From assembly GCA_902806565.1 (NCBI GenBank), contig CADCXA010000015.1, positions 434,001-498,000 on the forward strand: a stretch of DNA of 64,000 nt. Reading direction: 5' to 3'. The DNA is from Hypoxylon rubiginosum (taxonomy: Eukaryota > Ascomycota > Sordariomycetes > Xylariales > Hypoxylaceae). Below are positions 38,436-51,389 of this stretch, piece by piece. The position numbers were made by a program, and so were the translations under genes. Each line of letters starts with the position of its first letter. The stretch's first letter is position 1. The notes beneath the pieces were generated by a model that saw only the letters and a program-made list of their open reading frames with translations, searched no databases and was not told where the DNA came from.

Positions 38436-40034
38436 CGATTTGACGATTGAATGAGATGAGATGAGATGCTCCCGGAGTCTTGGGGGGGAAAGGAAGCGAG
38501 ATACCGCCCCCTGGAACCAGGCAGGCAGCAGGAAGAGGAAGAGGCAAAAAAAGGGGGATGAATACGGAGAAAAGCATCCATGCATATACGTTCATGATGA
38601 GTACATAGCCAAGAGGGAAAGGCTAGGTAAAGATATAGCTGGGGGAGATGCGTTTACGGTTTATATCCGGCTACACCGAGGGTGTGAATTTCCAAGCCGG
38701 ATAGGTACATAGGTAGGTATATACATACCTGTAATGAAATGAGAAACAGGTACCGGTCAGTAGGCAAAATTAATGGGTAATATAAAGATCAATATTCAAT
38801 CTACCAGCATGATATGTGATATCTGCCCCAGGCTCGAGGAGTTAGGGGTTTTCCCAGATATAAAGGAGCTTACTCCTATCACGACACGGAACTCGGAATC
38901 AAAGGATGAGCTTAACTGCAAAGGGTTACCCCCTTATGTCTTCTAGACCCAGCCCCCCTATCCGAGCTAACATTCTCAGCTCCGGTCTAAGGAGTCAAAG
39001 GCAACTCGCTTCTACTTCACGGCTCCTTACTACTTGGTAGGAGGCGTAGCCACCTCTACTCAATCTACTCACATCTACTAAAATTATATCACGCAAAGTC
39101 ATTCATAGTGTCCTCCAAAAAAAGCCTGTTTGGTATTTTTTTCCGTGCTACCTATCCTTGTATCTTTGCCAATCTGATCCTAGGTACAGAGTCTTTAGTC
39201 AAACCCAAAGCTTCCTTTTTTTTTAGAAAAAAAAAAAGAGAACCAACGGGATTTACCCCAAGATCTTCCCTTATCTTCAGTGTTTTCCTCCCCTTAACAT
39301 AGAAGTCTTGGACCATCCAAGTGATAGGTGGACGCATCTCATTCAACAAAACCCAGATCGGCAGTGTACTTTCGTATATCAGAAAGCACATCTTCATCAT
39401 TCTTTATTCTCCAGTTTTGGGTGGTTTGTGCCAGTTTCCATATGTAGAGGCGTATCTTCAGAGGCACATGCAATGCTTGTGTGCAATGTCTATGTGCGGC
39501 CGAGCGTAGACTGGATCCTATGTCTCACACTAGTCGGCAACTCTAAGTAGTGTATAGCACCGGGAACAGCGTCCGCTATGTTGTCCTCGAAGCGGCGCCG
39601 TCGTATACAATCTTATCAAAGGTGCTGTTAGTGTATCGAGGGTATTATTGGGGTATCAAGAGTCGTTTCGGCGTATCAAAGGTCGTTTCGGCGTATTAAA
39701 AGTCGTTTCGGCATATCAGAGCGCAGTGTCGTCAGCGTATGGTTCTTTGCTCGAGTCAACGTGCCATGATCGGGGATTGTATTAAGGTGACGCCACGAAT
39801 GCGAAACTGTGTTGCTGTGCAATTATTGACAAAGGAAATAGAAAGAGTGTTGTTCAGTGAAAACCGAAAAAGAATCCGACAAAATGTGACAAATGTAATC
39901 AATGGTGATTACAGAGTTCTTCCCGAGCGGCCGTAACAGCTGATGGGCCACTCGTGAGTTACTCGTGAGTTACATCGAGAGACTTAGTACACCTGTGAAG
40001 AGTGCGACTCTCAAAGGTCTCACCAATGGAAGAC
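38436..40034. other. Intergenic between convergent genes
   Basis: No gene is supported. It holds a T/A-rich stretch at 39212-39240 and the 20-bp tandem repeat listed separately. Confidence 0.6.
39653..39712. repeat. 20-bp tandem repeat, three copies
   Basis: Three consecutive 20-base units (39653-39672, 39673-39692, 39693-39712) share GTAT(C/T)AA followed by GTCGTTTCGGC. Degenerate copies lie on both sides (39633 and 39713). It is a small minisatellite. Confidence 0.85.
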
Positions 40035-42864
40035 TTAAAACTTCTTGGTATAGACTGCGATGATTGATGCAATCACGACGACGTACAGACAGCATTCAGC
40101 AAGAAATCCGTTTCTGATGAAGTTCCTCTGCTTGATCGTCAACCGACGGACTTCGCCGTTCGTGTACCAGATCAGCGATCTGTCCAGGATTCCCGAGAGC
40201 ACAAGAATGGCGAACAACGGGATGATGATGGATGCAGTTGCCATCAAGTAAAACCAACGAGCTCGTCGGCTGCGGGCGTCTTCGGAGATGCTTGTCTCCA
40301 TCATAGCTTCCATGGCCGCAAGACTGAGTCCACTCTCAAGATGTGGGAGCGGGTTGTGGTGAATGATCGTTTGATCACTAGCAACTCGAGAGGGTTGTTG
40401 CTTTTGTTCATGTTGGAAGAATGGTCGAGATCGGAACCGACTGAATAACTTGCGCGTAGGAGTGCTTGAGATATCCGAATTGGTCACGGTTGAACGGTGC
40501 TGGCGCAGCAGAGAACGATTTGCGGCACTGGAAGGTGGAGTCGGCAGTCCACGGCTAGTAGCCGAGAACGGCGAAGGTGTGTCTATTTGCATGTTAGCTA
40601 TACCTCTGGGCGAACACAAATGTATCGATATTACCTTGAAGTGCGTCTCCGAGACTCACCAAGCTCTGGTAGCTGAAGTCAGTGGACAGATTTGGACCCA
40701 GCTGTCGTCGACTAAGAGTCGGCAGAGGTACTGCGATGGGACTTGAAACCGTGATAGACGACTTCTTCGCGCGCTGGTATCGCACCTCTGCCGGTAGAGT
40801 CTCGTCGCTCTCTCCGCTCTCGCGCTGCAGCTTCTGTTTACGCTGCGCCTCCTCAAGAGGTAGAAGCTCGAACTCGAACTTGGATCTGGTCGAAAGAGGC
40901 TCCCCAATGAATGAAGACGGTCCAAAATCCGACGAGTCTTTCTGCTGCTGCTCTAGACGCCACAGATTGCCACATTTGTATCTCGTTGGATACATCTGGT
41001 CAACGAGTCGCTGCTCATATGGCTTTCGTGGCGTAACTTCTACGTCTCGCGAGGAGCCAAGCGTCTGTCGCTCACTATTGTTGAGACCAAATCCCTCCGC
41101 GTTGGGCTGTGAGCCATCCTTAAGATACTTTCCAAGCGCTCCTTTCTCAAGTTCGGTATCGAACAGCTTGTCTTGGGGGCTGGGAATACCCAGCTGAACG
41201 CTGAGGGCGTATTCAGACGCAGAATCGCGGAACTCATATTTGGAACCGCCCTTCGCAGCTGAACTCAAGAAGTTTCCATCCGTGTCGGCCCGTCTGTAGC
41301 TGCTTCTGCTGAACGGGTTTCGAGGCAGCGATTGGTTGGTAGTCGAAGTCTCCTTGCCACTGCTCGAGAAAAGTCTGTCCGAGTTGGCGGGGAATAGAGA
41401 GTATTTGGGCTTCGGTAGCATAACCTGCTGCTTTGTGTTCTTCAAGTCGCGTAGCTCGTAGGACTCTGGTTGCAATTTACCAGCCGGGTGCTGAATAATA
41501 GGGCGGCGACGATTATTGCGAATTGTTGGAAACTCGTCGTCCGAGTAATCAGCAATGCTGCTTCCCGTTGCCTTGACAAACTCGCTATTGCCGAAACCAG
41601 CGTCGCTAGTCGCCTCAGTAACCCAGTCTCCAGTAGATTCTCGAGCGAGTCTGTCCAGTCTGAGGTAAGCTTTCGAACGAGCCAATCTGCCAGGCTTGCC
41701 TTGGCGGTCAGCCTCTTCGGGCTCTAGCTCAGGTTTGCGATGAATTTGCACTTGGAGATCGCGAACTCTCTTTTCAGGAACACTGGACTGAAATCCTGCA
41801 GACTCTCTACCTTTCTCGACCTTTGCGACACCAACAGGAACAATCGTCGTCTCCAGCTGTCTGCCAGCTACCTTGGTACCCGGGCTAGCCTCCGGGGTGA
41901 CAATGGTAGCCTCGCTGGCTTCCCCGACCTTGCTCAGACGCTTCAGAGCTCGACTCACATCCCTCTCGTTCGAAGAATGCATGAAAGCCTGATACCGCTG
42001 GCTATCATATCGGAAAGGATCAACGTTTGATTCAGTTGTGTTATCGGCAGAAGAGGCCTCGCTGCCATGGTCGTCGTTGTGTGGATCAGAACTCTTGCGA
42101 CCCGGTTTCAAGGGGAACCTAAGAGGCGAGGGAAAGAGTGGATGATGGGCCTGCTGAAGCTCATTGGCCTGCGCGTCAGCATCAAGCAAGTGCTGCGAGT
42201 TGGATACAGTCGAATCGGTGGAAGGTCCGCTATCTAGCGTAGTGACCGCTTTCGACTCTGACTCGCCCTTTCGACGGCCTTGGGGGACAGTCGGAAGAGA
42301 TCCTTGGGGAGGCTCCGAAGGGCAGTGGTTTCGGCGCATTTCATTGCGTCCTGCGGTACTATCCGCATGTTGACGGGGCTGGGTGACCTTAGAGCCGGCA
42401 TCATCAGTACCATCAAGAGGCACATCCACCATGCGGGCTTCATCTACCTTGCGTGACTGTTCTTCGGCAGCGGACATTGCGGTCCCTGCTGCAGTTGGCT
42501 TAGTAGGAGTCATGTAATTATCAGTCAACGATCTTCCAGCGGCATAGGGACTGAGATCGCGCAAGGCGACATCTTTGTTATGCGAAGCGATCGCACCGGT
42601 CGGCTGAATTCCAGTGGGTGAATCTCCCAAGTCCTTCTGAGACTTGTTCAGGCTAGGTTGACTCTGTTGATCTGCCTCCTGGGAAGAGTCGTTGCTGGGC
42701 TTAGATCCTTGCTTGGCAGCGATCTGTCGGAATGCTTCACTCAGGTCGGTGAACAGCGGACCGCGTGATCCCATGCTGCGAAGAGGCTTCGGCATGGATG
42801 GGGCTTCGGAGCCAGTCTCTGAGGACTTGGGGACCCCGTTGCCCTTACTCTGGCCCGATGCCAT
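40035..42864 (-). CDS. Serine-rich disordered protein with conserved C-terminal two-helix membrane tail
   Basis: Two exons (42864-40635 and 40582-40035) flank a 52-nt intron (GTAATA..TAG with a GCTAAC branch site) and give 925 residues. About 850 residues are hydrophilic and Ser/Pro/Lys/Glu-rich with no recognised domain. The last 75 residues hold two hydrophobic segments (about 853-876 and 903-922) separated by a basic loop containing TIKQRNFIRN. I recall the same tail in other ascomycete proteins annotated only as serine-rich. It is probably a tail-anchored or hairpin membrane protein with a large cytoplasmic region. I assign no function. Acidic, phosphorylatable clusters suggest regulation by phosphorylation, which is inference. 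Confidence 0.85.
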
Positions 42865-45754
42865 GGCAAGTGTATCCGTCTTCTATCATGCGATGTTAGC
42901 GGGCAAATGGACGGAAAGCGAATGGTCGGCGCAAAGGAGGCAGATTGGTGATGGGTGCGGGAGGTGGTAAGTGGGAGGCGATTATCGGCGCAAAGAAGGG
43001 AGGTTTGACCATGTGAGCTGCGTGTGAAAGATGGGATAGGAAGGCGACTACGAGATACATACCTAGCAGACAGAGCTAGAGATTATGCAAGTGAGTAAAG
43101 ACGGGTTGGTGCAACCAGCGAATCTTTCCTGAAAGAAGCAGAAGTGGTGAGAATTGAAGAAAGGATGAAGTGGTTGTGAGAGGGAAGAACCGTTGACAAC
43201 GTTGCAAGATACGAAGCGACGAAGTAGAGAATAGGAAGGTTGAAGAATGCGCCGCGGTATTTGCTAAGTGTGCGCGTGTGTGTGTAGGTGGGCGTTCTGT
43301 TTTGAATGGGCGCGACCTCACAAATTTAAGAACGTTGGGAACGGCAACGGCGGCAGGAAAGTAAGGTACACACAAAACTGATTGGGGCTTTAGGCGAATC
43401 TTGCACGTGCCTAAGGTATTGATTATCAACAATGGGCAGTCGGCGTTCCCATTAGTGATGGAAGGCGTGAAAGACAGAAGGTGCGTGGCGGGGAAGTTGA
43501 AGAACGGTAGGTACGTCCAACTTTCAGATCAGAAGACACTGTGTTCTGGAAAATGTGCTCGATTGCGTACCAAAGACGTGCAAACCTCAGGCTGATCCAG
43601 TCCAGCGTGCTCAAAAGTAGAGGGTAAATATCGCAGACTTGATCTACTACACGAGATCTAGTAACAAGCTGGGTAGAAGCAGGCTGCAGGCGAAGTGTAA
43701 GCTCTTCCAACGTTGCAGGAGAAGAAGCGAAGAGTGCCAGATGGGTGGAAAGTTGAGAGAGATGATTGTGGGAGGGTCGAGAATTAGTAGACAGGAAGAG
43801 CAGTGTGTATGTGTTTATGCGTCGATAATGGGAAAAGGGGCATTGAGAATGGGAACGGCGCTGACAATGGGAGGTGCAACAATGTCGAATAACGTCGGCG
43901 CTAGCGTTACCCTGTGAACCTCAGGCTGAGTCTAGTAGGCAAGGTCCAGTAGCCTCAGTAATAACATGCTGTAAAGCACACGGACTAGCGCAAACCAGCT
44001 AAACGATAACTAGATATTTAGCAATCAGAATTCGTCTGTAGAAGCAACGCATTAGCCGAGTTGGAAACCCGTCTCTGTGTTATTCCCCCGGTTCTCGACT
44101 AACGCTTGTAATCAGTTTCAGGGGAATCACAGCAGTGCAGCCAATCTTCAGGCCAGATAATCGATATTCTACATTTCTCTGCCTGCTAAGTACAGCACTT
44201 TAACACCTGTAACGCCTGTAACGGCTACAGGATTATAACAAACTTGATAAATCCCATGTAGCACCACTGTAGTACCTACACATACCAGATTTACGGTCTA
44301 TTCGAGAATAAAAATGGGACGACACTGTTTTCATATAAGCCCAAACCGCTAACTACAATCAGCCTACGAGGGGTAGAATCAGGCCAGTTGCAAGATAATT
44401 GTAGGATCTGATTTGTATTCATAGAATGTGGCCTCTCACAACATATTTCCAATCGTGATTTCGATCTCTTAAGACTTACCTATTAGTTATTCATCGATAG
44501 CTTGATATGGCACTAGGATAGAACTCTACAAGTGTAGTGTATATATTATATTCACATCACCTACCCAGGCACTTGGGACTTATTTAATCGGAGATTGTCA
44601 AATATCTTGACTTATATCGTAGAATCATCTGTTAATTCAAATAGGGGTTGGACACAGCTTGGACAGTGGTTAGATGCCCCTGCCCTTGACAGCCTTCTAG
44701 GACTGACTTGAACGATAGACTAGCTATGAATAAACTATGTAATACCCAAAGTCCTAGGAACCTATGCTACCGAATTTGACACTGATAGACTCACACCATC
44801 ATTGGCTAATCATGTAATTATTGGTATGAACACTTTTCGAGAGGAGTTGTCACGGGAAGCTAGCTCAGATAGATATGTTGCCCATGCGGCCGCATTTATG
44901 ATAATAAAATAGGAAGAATAAAATATAATATGCCAAGTACTTGTAACACTGATGTGAGTTGAGAGTAATCATCTTCCTATCTCTACTTGATTGATACAGG
45001 CGCAAAGGTCAACATTGCCAACATTGAGGGCATTTTGATGTCGTTGAATATTGAAGCGCCACATGTGGCGCTAGCTCCTCATAGGGCTAGAGCAACACAT
45101 TACGGGCCGGAACCTTGCAGTCTCGCTTCAGGGATGGTTTGCCCGTTTCGGCTCAGGTGCACGGACCTCCTCCCGAGGATTCGGACCTTGACGGCCCTGC
45201 GGCCTTGATCTTTGGTTCACGTAACATTTAGGGTGGGATTCTATTGGAGGAAGAGCCTTCGGATGCCAAGGAGCGTTCGTTAACCCCGCGATTCCGTCAG
45301 GTAATGATCGTCTAGCTCCTCTTTAGATACCTACTGCACTGTACAAAACGGTTTAGTGATCTTAGTGTTATCAGCGAACGGCAGAGCTGGAGTTCGACTT
45401 GCCTGTAACTTTGTAACTTTGTAACTTTGTAACTTTCGTCATTTGAGCCCGGCACGCCGAGGGTTTTCGTCACTTGAACTCTGCAATCCAACACCTAGAA
45501 TGTTATCACCTATTATCATTTAGAATTCGTACAAGCTGAGTTGAATGCATCGATTCCGTTTCATTTTTGCTAGATCTCCTTATCCTAGATATTATGCGCA
45601 TACTACTGTTTCGCATTCCTTTGTCTCTTTATATATTAGAATTACCCCCACCTTCATCACTTCGGCTCCAACCGCTTCAACCTGCAATCGGCCTGTGATC
45701 GTCTTGCTTCTGTAGACTGTCGTAATAACTGCTGGGTAGAAGTCCTCGGGCACC
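42865..45754. other. 2.9-kb intergenic region
   Basis: I see no gene. The left part is the promoter of the serine-rich gene and includes a TG-rich run near 43268-43290. A GTAACTTT tandem lies at 45405-45436. Reading frames here lack motifs. Confidence 0.55.
45405..45436. repeat. 8-bp tandem repeat (GTAACTTT)x4
   Basis: Four perfect consecutive copies of GTAACTTT lie about 320 bases upstream of the F-box gene. Confidence 0.9.
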
Positions 45755-47826
45755 ATGGCTCGCCTCGGCTCCAGTTCCAACTCCAGCTCCAATCCTAGCT
45801 ACCTCGAAACTCTTCCAGATGAGATATTCCTACACATTTTATCCTGTGAGTTTTGCTGTTTTTGCTGTCGCATATCTCTGCCGCTTCCCGAAGGCTGGAG
45901 CCCTCCGCTAATCGGCCTTGCTTGCTGCCAGTCCTCGAATCGCGCGACATCGTTGTTCTCCAAAGCCTCTCCAGGCATTTCTTAGGATTATGTCGCGATA
46001 ACAACCTTTGGCGAAATAAATGTTTATCCGCATCGCCCGTCCGCGAACGTATCAAGCTCTATCGATTGGGGTCCGACTGGATTGATGAAGATGGTGCGAC
46101 ATTTGGTAGTGTGCTCGCAGCTATAGGGCAAGATACCCAGGCGGAGGATCAGAACGAGACGCACTGGAGTCTCTTCGAGAGTCTATCTCAGATTGCTTCC
46201 AAGAGGCAGGAAAGGGAGCACATTCGCATTGCCGCAAATTGGGATCCGACATTCCCCAACGAAAGCACCAATTGGTACGACGAATACATCCAGCGATACG
46301 GTCCGATTGCCGTCAGTTGGTTCGAGCAGCCCCAAGTCCAACACGGGTCCCTTAAAGATGCAATCGATGTCAGCGGCGCTGCCTTGTATAGGCCATCTTC
46401 GAGTAGCAATGAACTTTTCGCCATCTCGCCGCTCGACGATGGCTCGATATGCTTGTGGGACGTAAAGGGTACTCGAAGCAAGAAAGGTTCAATTCTATCC
46501 AAATCCGACCCTGGACTGCTGTGTACCGATGGCCCCGGCGCCGACCTTTCGAGACGTTCAAAGATGATCAACACAGGTGTGACCGAATGCGTGAGCGTGG
46601 ATAGCATCAGCCATAAAGCTTTCTTTGCTGTCCAGAGCCGTAAGTATTCTCCTCGAGCTGCGGGCGACATTTATACTGATTTTCGTCGAGATCTCATCGA
46701 GGTCGACCTCGAGACGCTACAAGTCGCGGGAAATCAGCCTTTCGAATGGTCAATATCTACGCTTTCCGCAGCTGACCCATCCGCACCTTTGACGGTTGGT
46801 ACAATCCATGGCCTACATTTACATGATTTTAGAGTGAGGTCCAAAACTTGGGGAGAGTACCAAATGCGATTGGATCCTGTCAATAGAATGGGTGTCCGGG
46901 ATTTCTCCCATATCCTGGATCCGATACCTCTCGCTCCGTATGCCTCTCTTGCTCAGTCCGGCCCGAACAGCATTCTCCATGTCGAACGACCTGGCGACAG
47001 AAGCCAGATATCGGACGACATTTTCGTAGCTGGTCGGTTTTCAAACATATTACACTATGACCGGCGCATGTTTCCCAACATTAAAGGGTCCATTCACTCG
47101 GGCGCCAAGCTTTGTAGCCTTACCTCTCTTCCCTACCCCTTTTCGAGCCTCGATAGTGACCTGCGCCGGCGTTTCCAGCTTTCGGAGGAACAGGTGGAGA
47201 AGGCCAAGAGCGTGGCCGGCGGGAGAACCTTGATAGCATGCGGCGAATACAACACCAAAGGATCACTCGAATTATACGGCCTATCTTCCAGCACTGACGA
47301 TACGCCTCGGTCCCAGATTGTCCAAAATTCCGTCATGAAGAATCGACAGACGGCCTCACAATCGAAACTTCTCTCGGTAATCAACCACGGTACTCGGATC
47401 GTGTTCTCAGATGGACAAGGCTACCTGAAATGGGTCGAGAGGGACGGGTTTACGGAAGTGCGCCGCCATAAGATTGGCAAGTCCGAAACGGTGGTCCACC
47501 GCTCGCTCTTCGCGTCCATGCCTGGCTCGGACGACATTGCAAGGAAGATCCTCTCTACGGGGACGGGGCAGGACGGCGAGGGCAGGGTTAACGATGACGA
47601 CATCCTGTTCTGGACAGGGGAGAAGCTGGGACTTCTCAGCTTCTCGTCCAAGCCGGGATTCACTACGGAAGATTTCGAAGAGAACACCAAGACGGCGGAG
47701 GAAGTCGCCGCAGAAAAGGAAGAGTTGATGTATAGCGAGAAAATGAGGCTGGCCCTGGAACGACAGGCGAGAGATGTTCGATTCGTGCAGAACCTTGGGG
47801 CTGGTACGCTCCACAACGGAATCTAA
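45755..47826 (+). CDS. F-box protein, probable WD-type substrate adaptor
   Basis: Two exons (45755-45845 and 45932-47826) are separated by an 86-nt intron (GTGAGT..CAG, phase 1) that splits the F-box itself. The product has 661 residues. Joined, residues 18-60 read LETLPDEIFLHILSF then LESRDIVVLQSLSRHF and end with NNLWRNKC, a standard F-box. The rest contains beta-rich segments such as SPLDDGSICLWDVKG and DIFVAGRFSNILHYD, suggesting a degenerate WD propeller. The last 60 residues form a charged helix. By family the F-box binds Skp1 and the C-terminal part recruits a target to an SCF ubiquitin ligase. The target is unknown. Confidence 0.87.
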
Positions 47827-50285
47827 AAACCCCCAGTCTTTATAGTAGCTTAATTTAGTTCCACCCCGATTGCGTCCTTCGATATCCGTTCAGCGGTGTT
47901 GGGCCAGGCAAATCCAGCCACGTCACACTTCCAAGTAAATAAAGCACGTAGCAGGCTTGGTAGACTGGCTGACTGGTAGGGTCTTGGTGGCCACTCTTTT
48001 ATCTTGTCTGTCTCTCTGTCTCTGGCCCTCTGTTCAGCTGGAGGTTTGAGTCATGATCTCACTACGCACGTGGGTTAAAAGAGATCGGCAGTCTCGGGAT
48101 GTTTGGATAGGAATGAAACATTAGAAGTTGAGGCGGATTGCGTTATCTTAATACGATATTTTAATAGATCATAGGGTTGGCAAGTTGGGGTTTTTTTTTG
48201 GAGGCAAAGGTGTCCCTGTAAAATCCGTACGAGCGGATCGCCGTCACAAGACTTACTGTGGCAGAAAAGGGGCAGAGGGGGTGGGGGTCCTCTCTGAAAA
48301 GAGCTACAGCAGCTATCATCTGCTACAACTCACGACTCACGAAGCATGTTTTTATGGTTTCACTATTATCTTGACTGCTTGATTAATTATTAGCTTTCGT
48401 CATCTGTGTTTCCCTTTTTCATCCTTTCGGGTTTGCATGAATTATTACCTGCGCATAAATGTCTCGTTCTTCTTCCTAAGAGCGAAAATGGAAGTACACT
48501 ACATTGCCAGCCTCAACAAAAAAATAGGTATCAGAGCTATTGATTGACGCAGCAAAATGCCAACTGGAAAACATGAGGCAACAAATCAGAGCTCGAGATC
48601 CTCCAGATGAGCTGGATCATAACCAATAGAAATTCGTTTAAATTAAAAGGCTAAGACAGGGGGCTTCCAATTCTAGTCAGTGGTCCCCACCCCTCCCTGC
48701 CCTCCCTAAGACGAAAAAGAATGCCAGCAATCCGTCGCACAAAGAACAGCCAATCATTTTTATTTCGCCTCCTCTTTTTTTCCCATCTTTCCATCAAATC
48801 CCTGGTCTGAACCATCGCGAACCAGTGGCATTTCCCGCTCAACATCGTCCGCATCGTCTGCATCGTCCGCACAATTGCCACCTGCGCAGCGTAGCGGTAA
48901 CACTGCACCATTGCACCGCTGCACCACTGCACTGTAAACTGCGGCGACTCGGCTTGCAGACTGCATACTTGCAGCAAAGATTGCTAAAGTCTAGACTTAC
49001 CCGAGTCCCTTTTTTTCTCTCATATGTAAGGCATTTTCTAACCAGAAAACCTGCCAAATAGGCTCCCGAAGAGACGGTATGTTAATGCCGAGAACCACGG
49101 TTCGGGTCACTTGTCTCTTGCTGCGTTGTCAAATCTGAGATGGCTTACTCGTTACTCGGTTGCCGCTCTCTCTCTGTCTCTCTCTCTCTCGTACCGTCTG
49201 CTGAGCCACTACATTTACCACCTCCTGTCCCAGGCCTGCCGCTTATCCCAGCTATGCACCTGAACTGGCGTACCAGACTTGGAGTCGGCACCCAAGCCCA
49301 CGATGGGTAAAGAAAGGTAGGCCAAGTAGGAAAGACGACCGGTTACGCCACCTTGCACTATCGCAAATCCGTTTTTACGAAGCTGCTCGTGGGCATGTAA
49401 GCATTGCATCCTGCATATGGCATATGGGTTCTCCCGGATCTCCGTTGTATTTTCCTTTCACCGCTCTCCTTTCTCCCAAGTCCCAGGTCCCAAGTTCCCA
49501 AGTCTAACCAAGTCTCTCCTAAGCCCTCTTTCGGCTCTATCCCCCATGCACCAGCCATCTAAGATCTGCTAAATTTGATAATTACCCTTCTGTCAAAACT
49601 TGATCGAGCAGTCCCATCCCTTGCCTTTCTCCACTATTACGCCTGACTCCTAGACTCCTAACGCCGTAGAGAGGGAGATAGGGAGGCGGTACTACAGAGG
49701 AAGAGGGAAAAGAAGGGCAGGTCGTTGCGCGTAGCGGTCACAGAGTCGCTTTCTAACCCGAATTCGTCAGCCAAGGTCAAGCAAGGTCCATCCCTCTAAG
49801 CAGAGCAAGCAAGGTCCTTGGTGGTCTATATTCGAAAAAAAGAAGTGGGCTCTTCTGGTGTTGCCGTGTTGCCTTGTCCATCGCCTGCAACGCCTGCAAC
49901 CTTTAAGACCTCCACATATCACTGCTGTCCTGCTGCCCACAAGACAACCAGCCTATCCAAAGAGTGAGGCTAGCGCCAGCTTAGCTGCTGCCAGCGCCTG
50001 CGTCTGTTGCTGCTGCTGCGTGTGCTAATATACACCAATCCAACGCCGGGTTTCTAAAAAGGGTTCCTGCGTATCTATTGACTGTCGTGGCGTCCCTGCC
50101 GTCGAGCTCAGCCCTTCCCATATGGGTTTTGGAATGAGGAAGTCGATATTCTCGGTCATGATTCGCAAGTTTTCCCCTTGACAACAAAGTTCGAGTCACG
50201 TCTCTCTTCTAGTCCTGGATGGTACCACGTCCGACCCCGACTTGTCGCCGTAATAGTGATCGAGTTTGCCTTCAAGCAATGTCAA
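47827..50285. other. 2.5-kb intergenic region
   Basis: No gene is supported. It holds short pyrimidine microsatellites (about 48004-48022 and 49170-49190) and a GCACCATT/GCACCGCT run near 48900-48930. The right part should hold the promoter of the SprT-like gene. Confidence 0.55.
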
Positions 50286-51389
50286 ATGGCCAGCTGGTAC
50301 GTAGGAGGGACGGAGATGTCGCGCTCCTCAAGCGACTCATCTCTCCCTGACGACCCATATCGTCAACGTCGTCGACACTTCGACAACAAGAAGCGCCGTC
50401 TCAGCTACTCTGGACTTTCTACTCTCCCGGACGACTTCAAAATGTTTCACCCGTTCAAGCGTCACCGCTTCACCGACAGTCCCGACTCCCTCGACACCAT
50501 GGATTTCGAACAGAGCCTTACTCCCGCCTTCTTCATCATCAAAGAAGCTAGGCCCGGTTCGTCCGACTTCGATCACATTATGGTCGAGGACTCTGTCGCA
50601 AACCCTCATTATGCTGAACCGGCTGCGCGGCCCAACATGCAGCACTACAAGGTCCGGAGACTATCGGATCGGCCCGACATGAATCATCCGACGTATGTAA
50701 AAGACAATGACCATGACGACGCGGCTAAACTGGTCGAACTCGACCTGGCGGATGCTCGTCGGCGGAGCAGGCTCTCCCAGCATGAAAGAATTCTAAGGAG
50801 CCTCATCTGTCCCAAATCTCGCGAGGCGGAGTTTGACATAGATGACGTCGCCCTCCAGGGCATATTTTACGCCGTCAACGAGATATTTTTCGGTGGCGTC
50901 TTGAAGGGGCGCGTCGCTTGGGCGTGGAGAGACCTCCCGAGCTGCCTCATCGGCACCACGGCGCTCAGGAAGTCGCCTCTCACCTCTGGCTACGAAACGT
51001 TGATCTTCCTGTCACGACGCATCCTCAAGGACAAGAAATACAACAGACGCTTACTCATATCTACATTCATTCACGAGCTCATCCATAGCTACCTATTTGT
51101 TCTCTGCGGATTCCAGTCGCGAGAATGCGGCGGCCACACGAACGGATTTCAACGGATCGCCGAACTTATCGACGAATGGGCGGGTCGAGGTCTTCTGCAC
51201 CTCTGCAATATGGAAGCCGAGCTGAGCGACTTCGAGACGAAAAGTACGGTCCTACCGCAGGACCAGGCTTTTGACGACTGGGGCATGCCGTGGTCTCACG
51301 ACCCGACAGGTGGGGACTACATCTTACTGAACCGCCACCAATGCAGGTTCATGCCTGCCGTACGTTTTTGGGATCGGGAGTTGGCATGA
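50286..51389 (+). CDS. SprT-like zinc metalloprotease domain protein
   Basis: A single exon gives 367 residues from the ATG at 50286; a second in-frame ATG at 50316 is an alternative. The first 160 residues are polar and disordered. The C-terminal half is a SprT-like domain: an N-terminal helix around FYAVNEIFFGG, then the zinc site STFIHELIHSYLF (HExxH at about 263-267) and a third possible ligand in CGGHTNGF (His about 284). Members of this group are putative DNA-associated or cytosolic metalloproteases. Spartan/Wss1-type proteins degrade DNA-protein crosslinks, but this protein shows no obvious SHP box, PIP box or SprT zinc ribbon. The role is therefore open. The frame continues upstream without ATG to 50178. 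Confidence 0.85.
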   Translation: MASWYVGGTEMSRSSSDSSLPDDPYRQRRRHFDNKKRRLSYSGLSTLPDDFKMFHPFKRHRFTDSPDSLDTMDFEQSLTPAFFIIKEARPGSSDFDHIMVEDSVANPHYAEPAARPNMQHYKVRRLSDRPDMNHPTYVKDNDHDDAAKLVELDLADARRRSRLSQHERILRSLICPKSREAEFDIDDVALQGIFYAVNEIFFGGVLKGRVAWAWRDLPSCLIGTTALRKSPLTSGYETLIFLSRRILKDKKYNRRLLISTFIHELIHSYLFVLCGFQSRECGGHTNGFQRIAELIDEWAGRGLLHLCNMEAELSDFETKSTVLPQDQAFDDWGMPWSHDPTGGDYILLNRHQCRFMPAVRFWDRELA

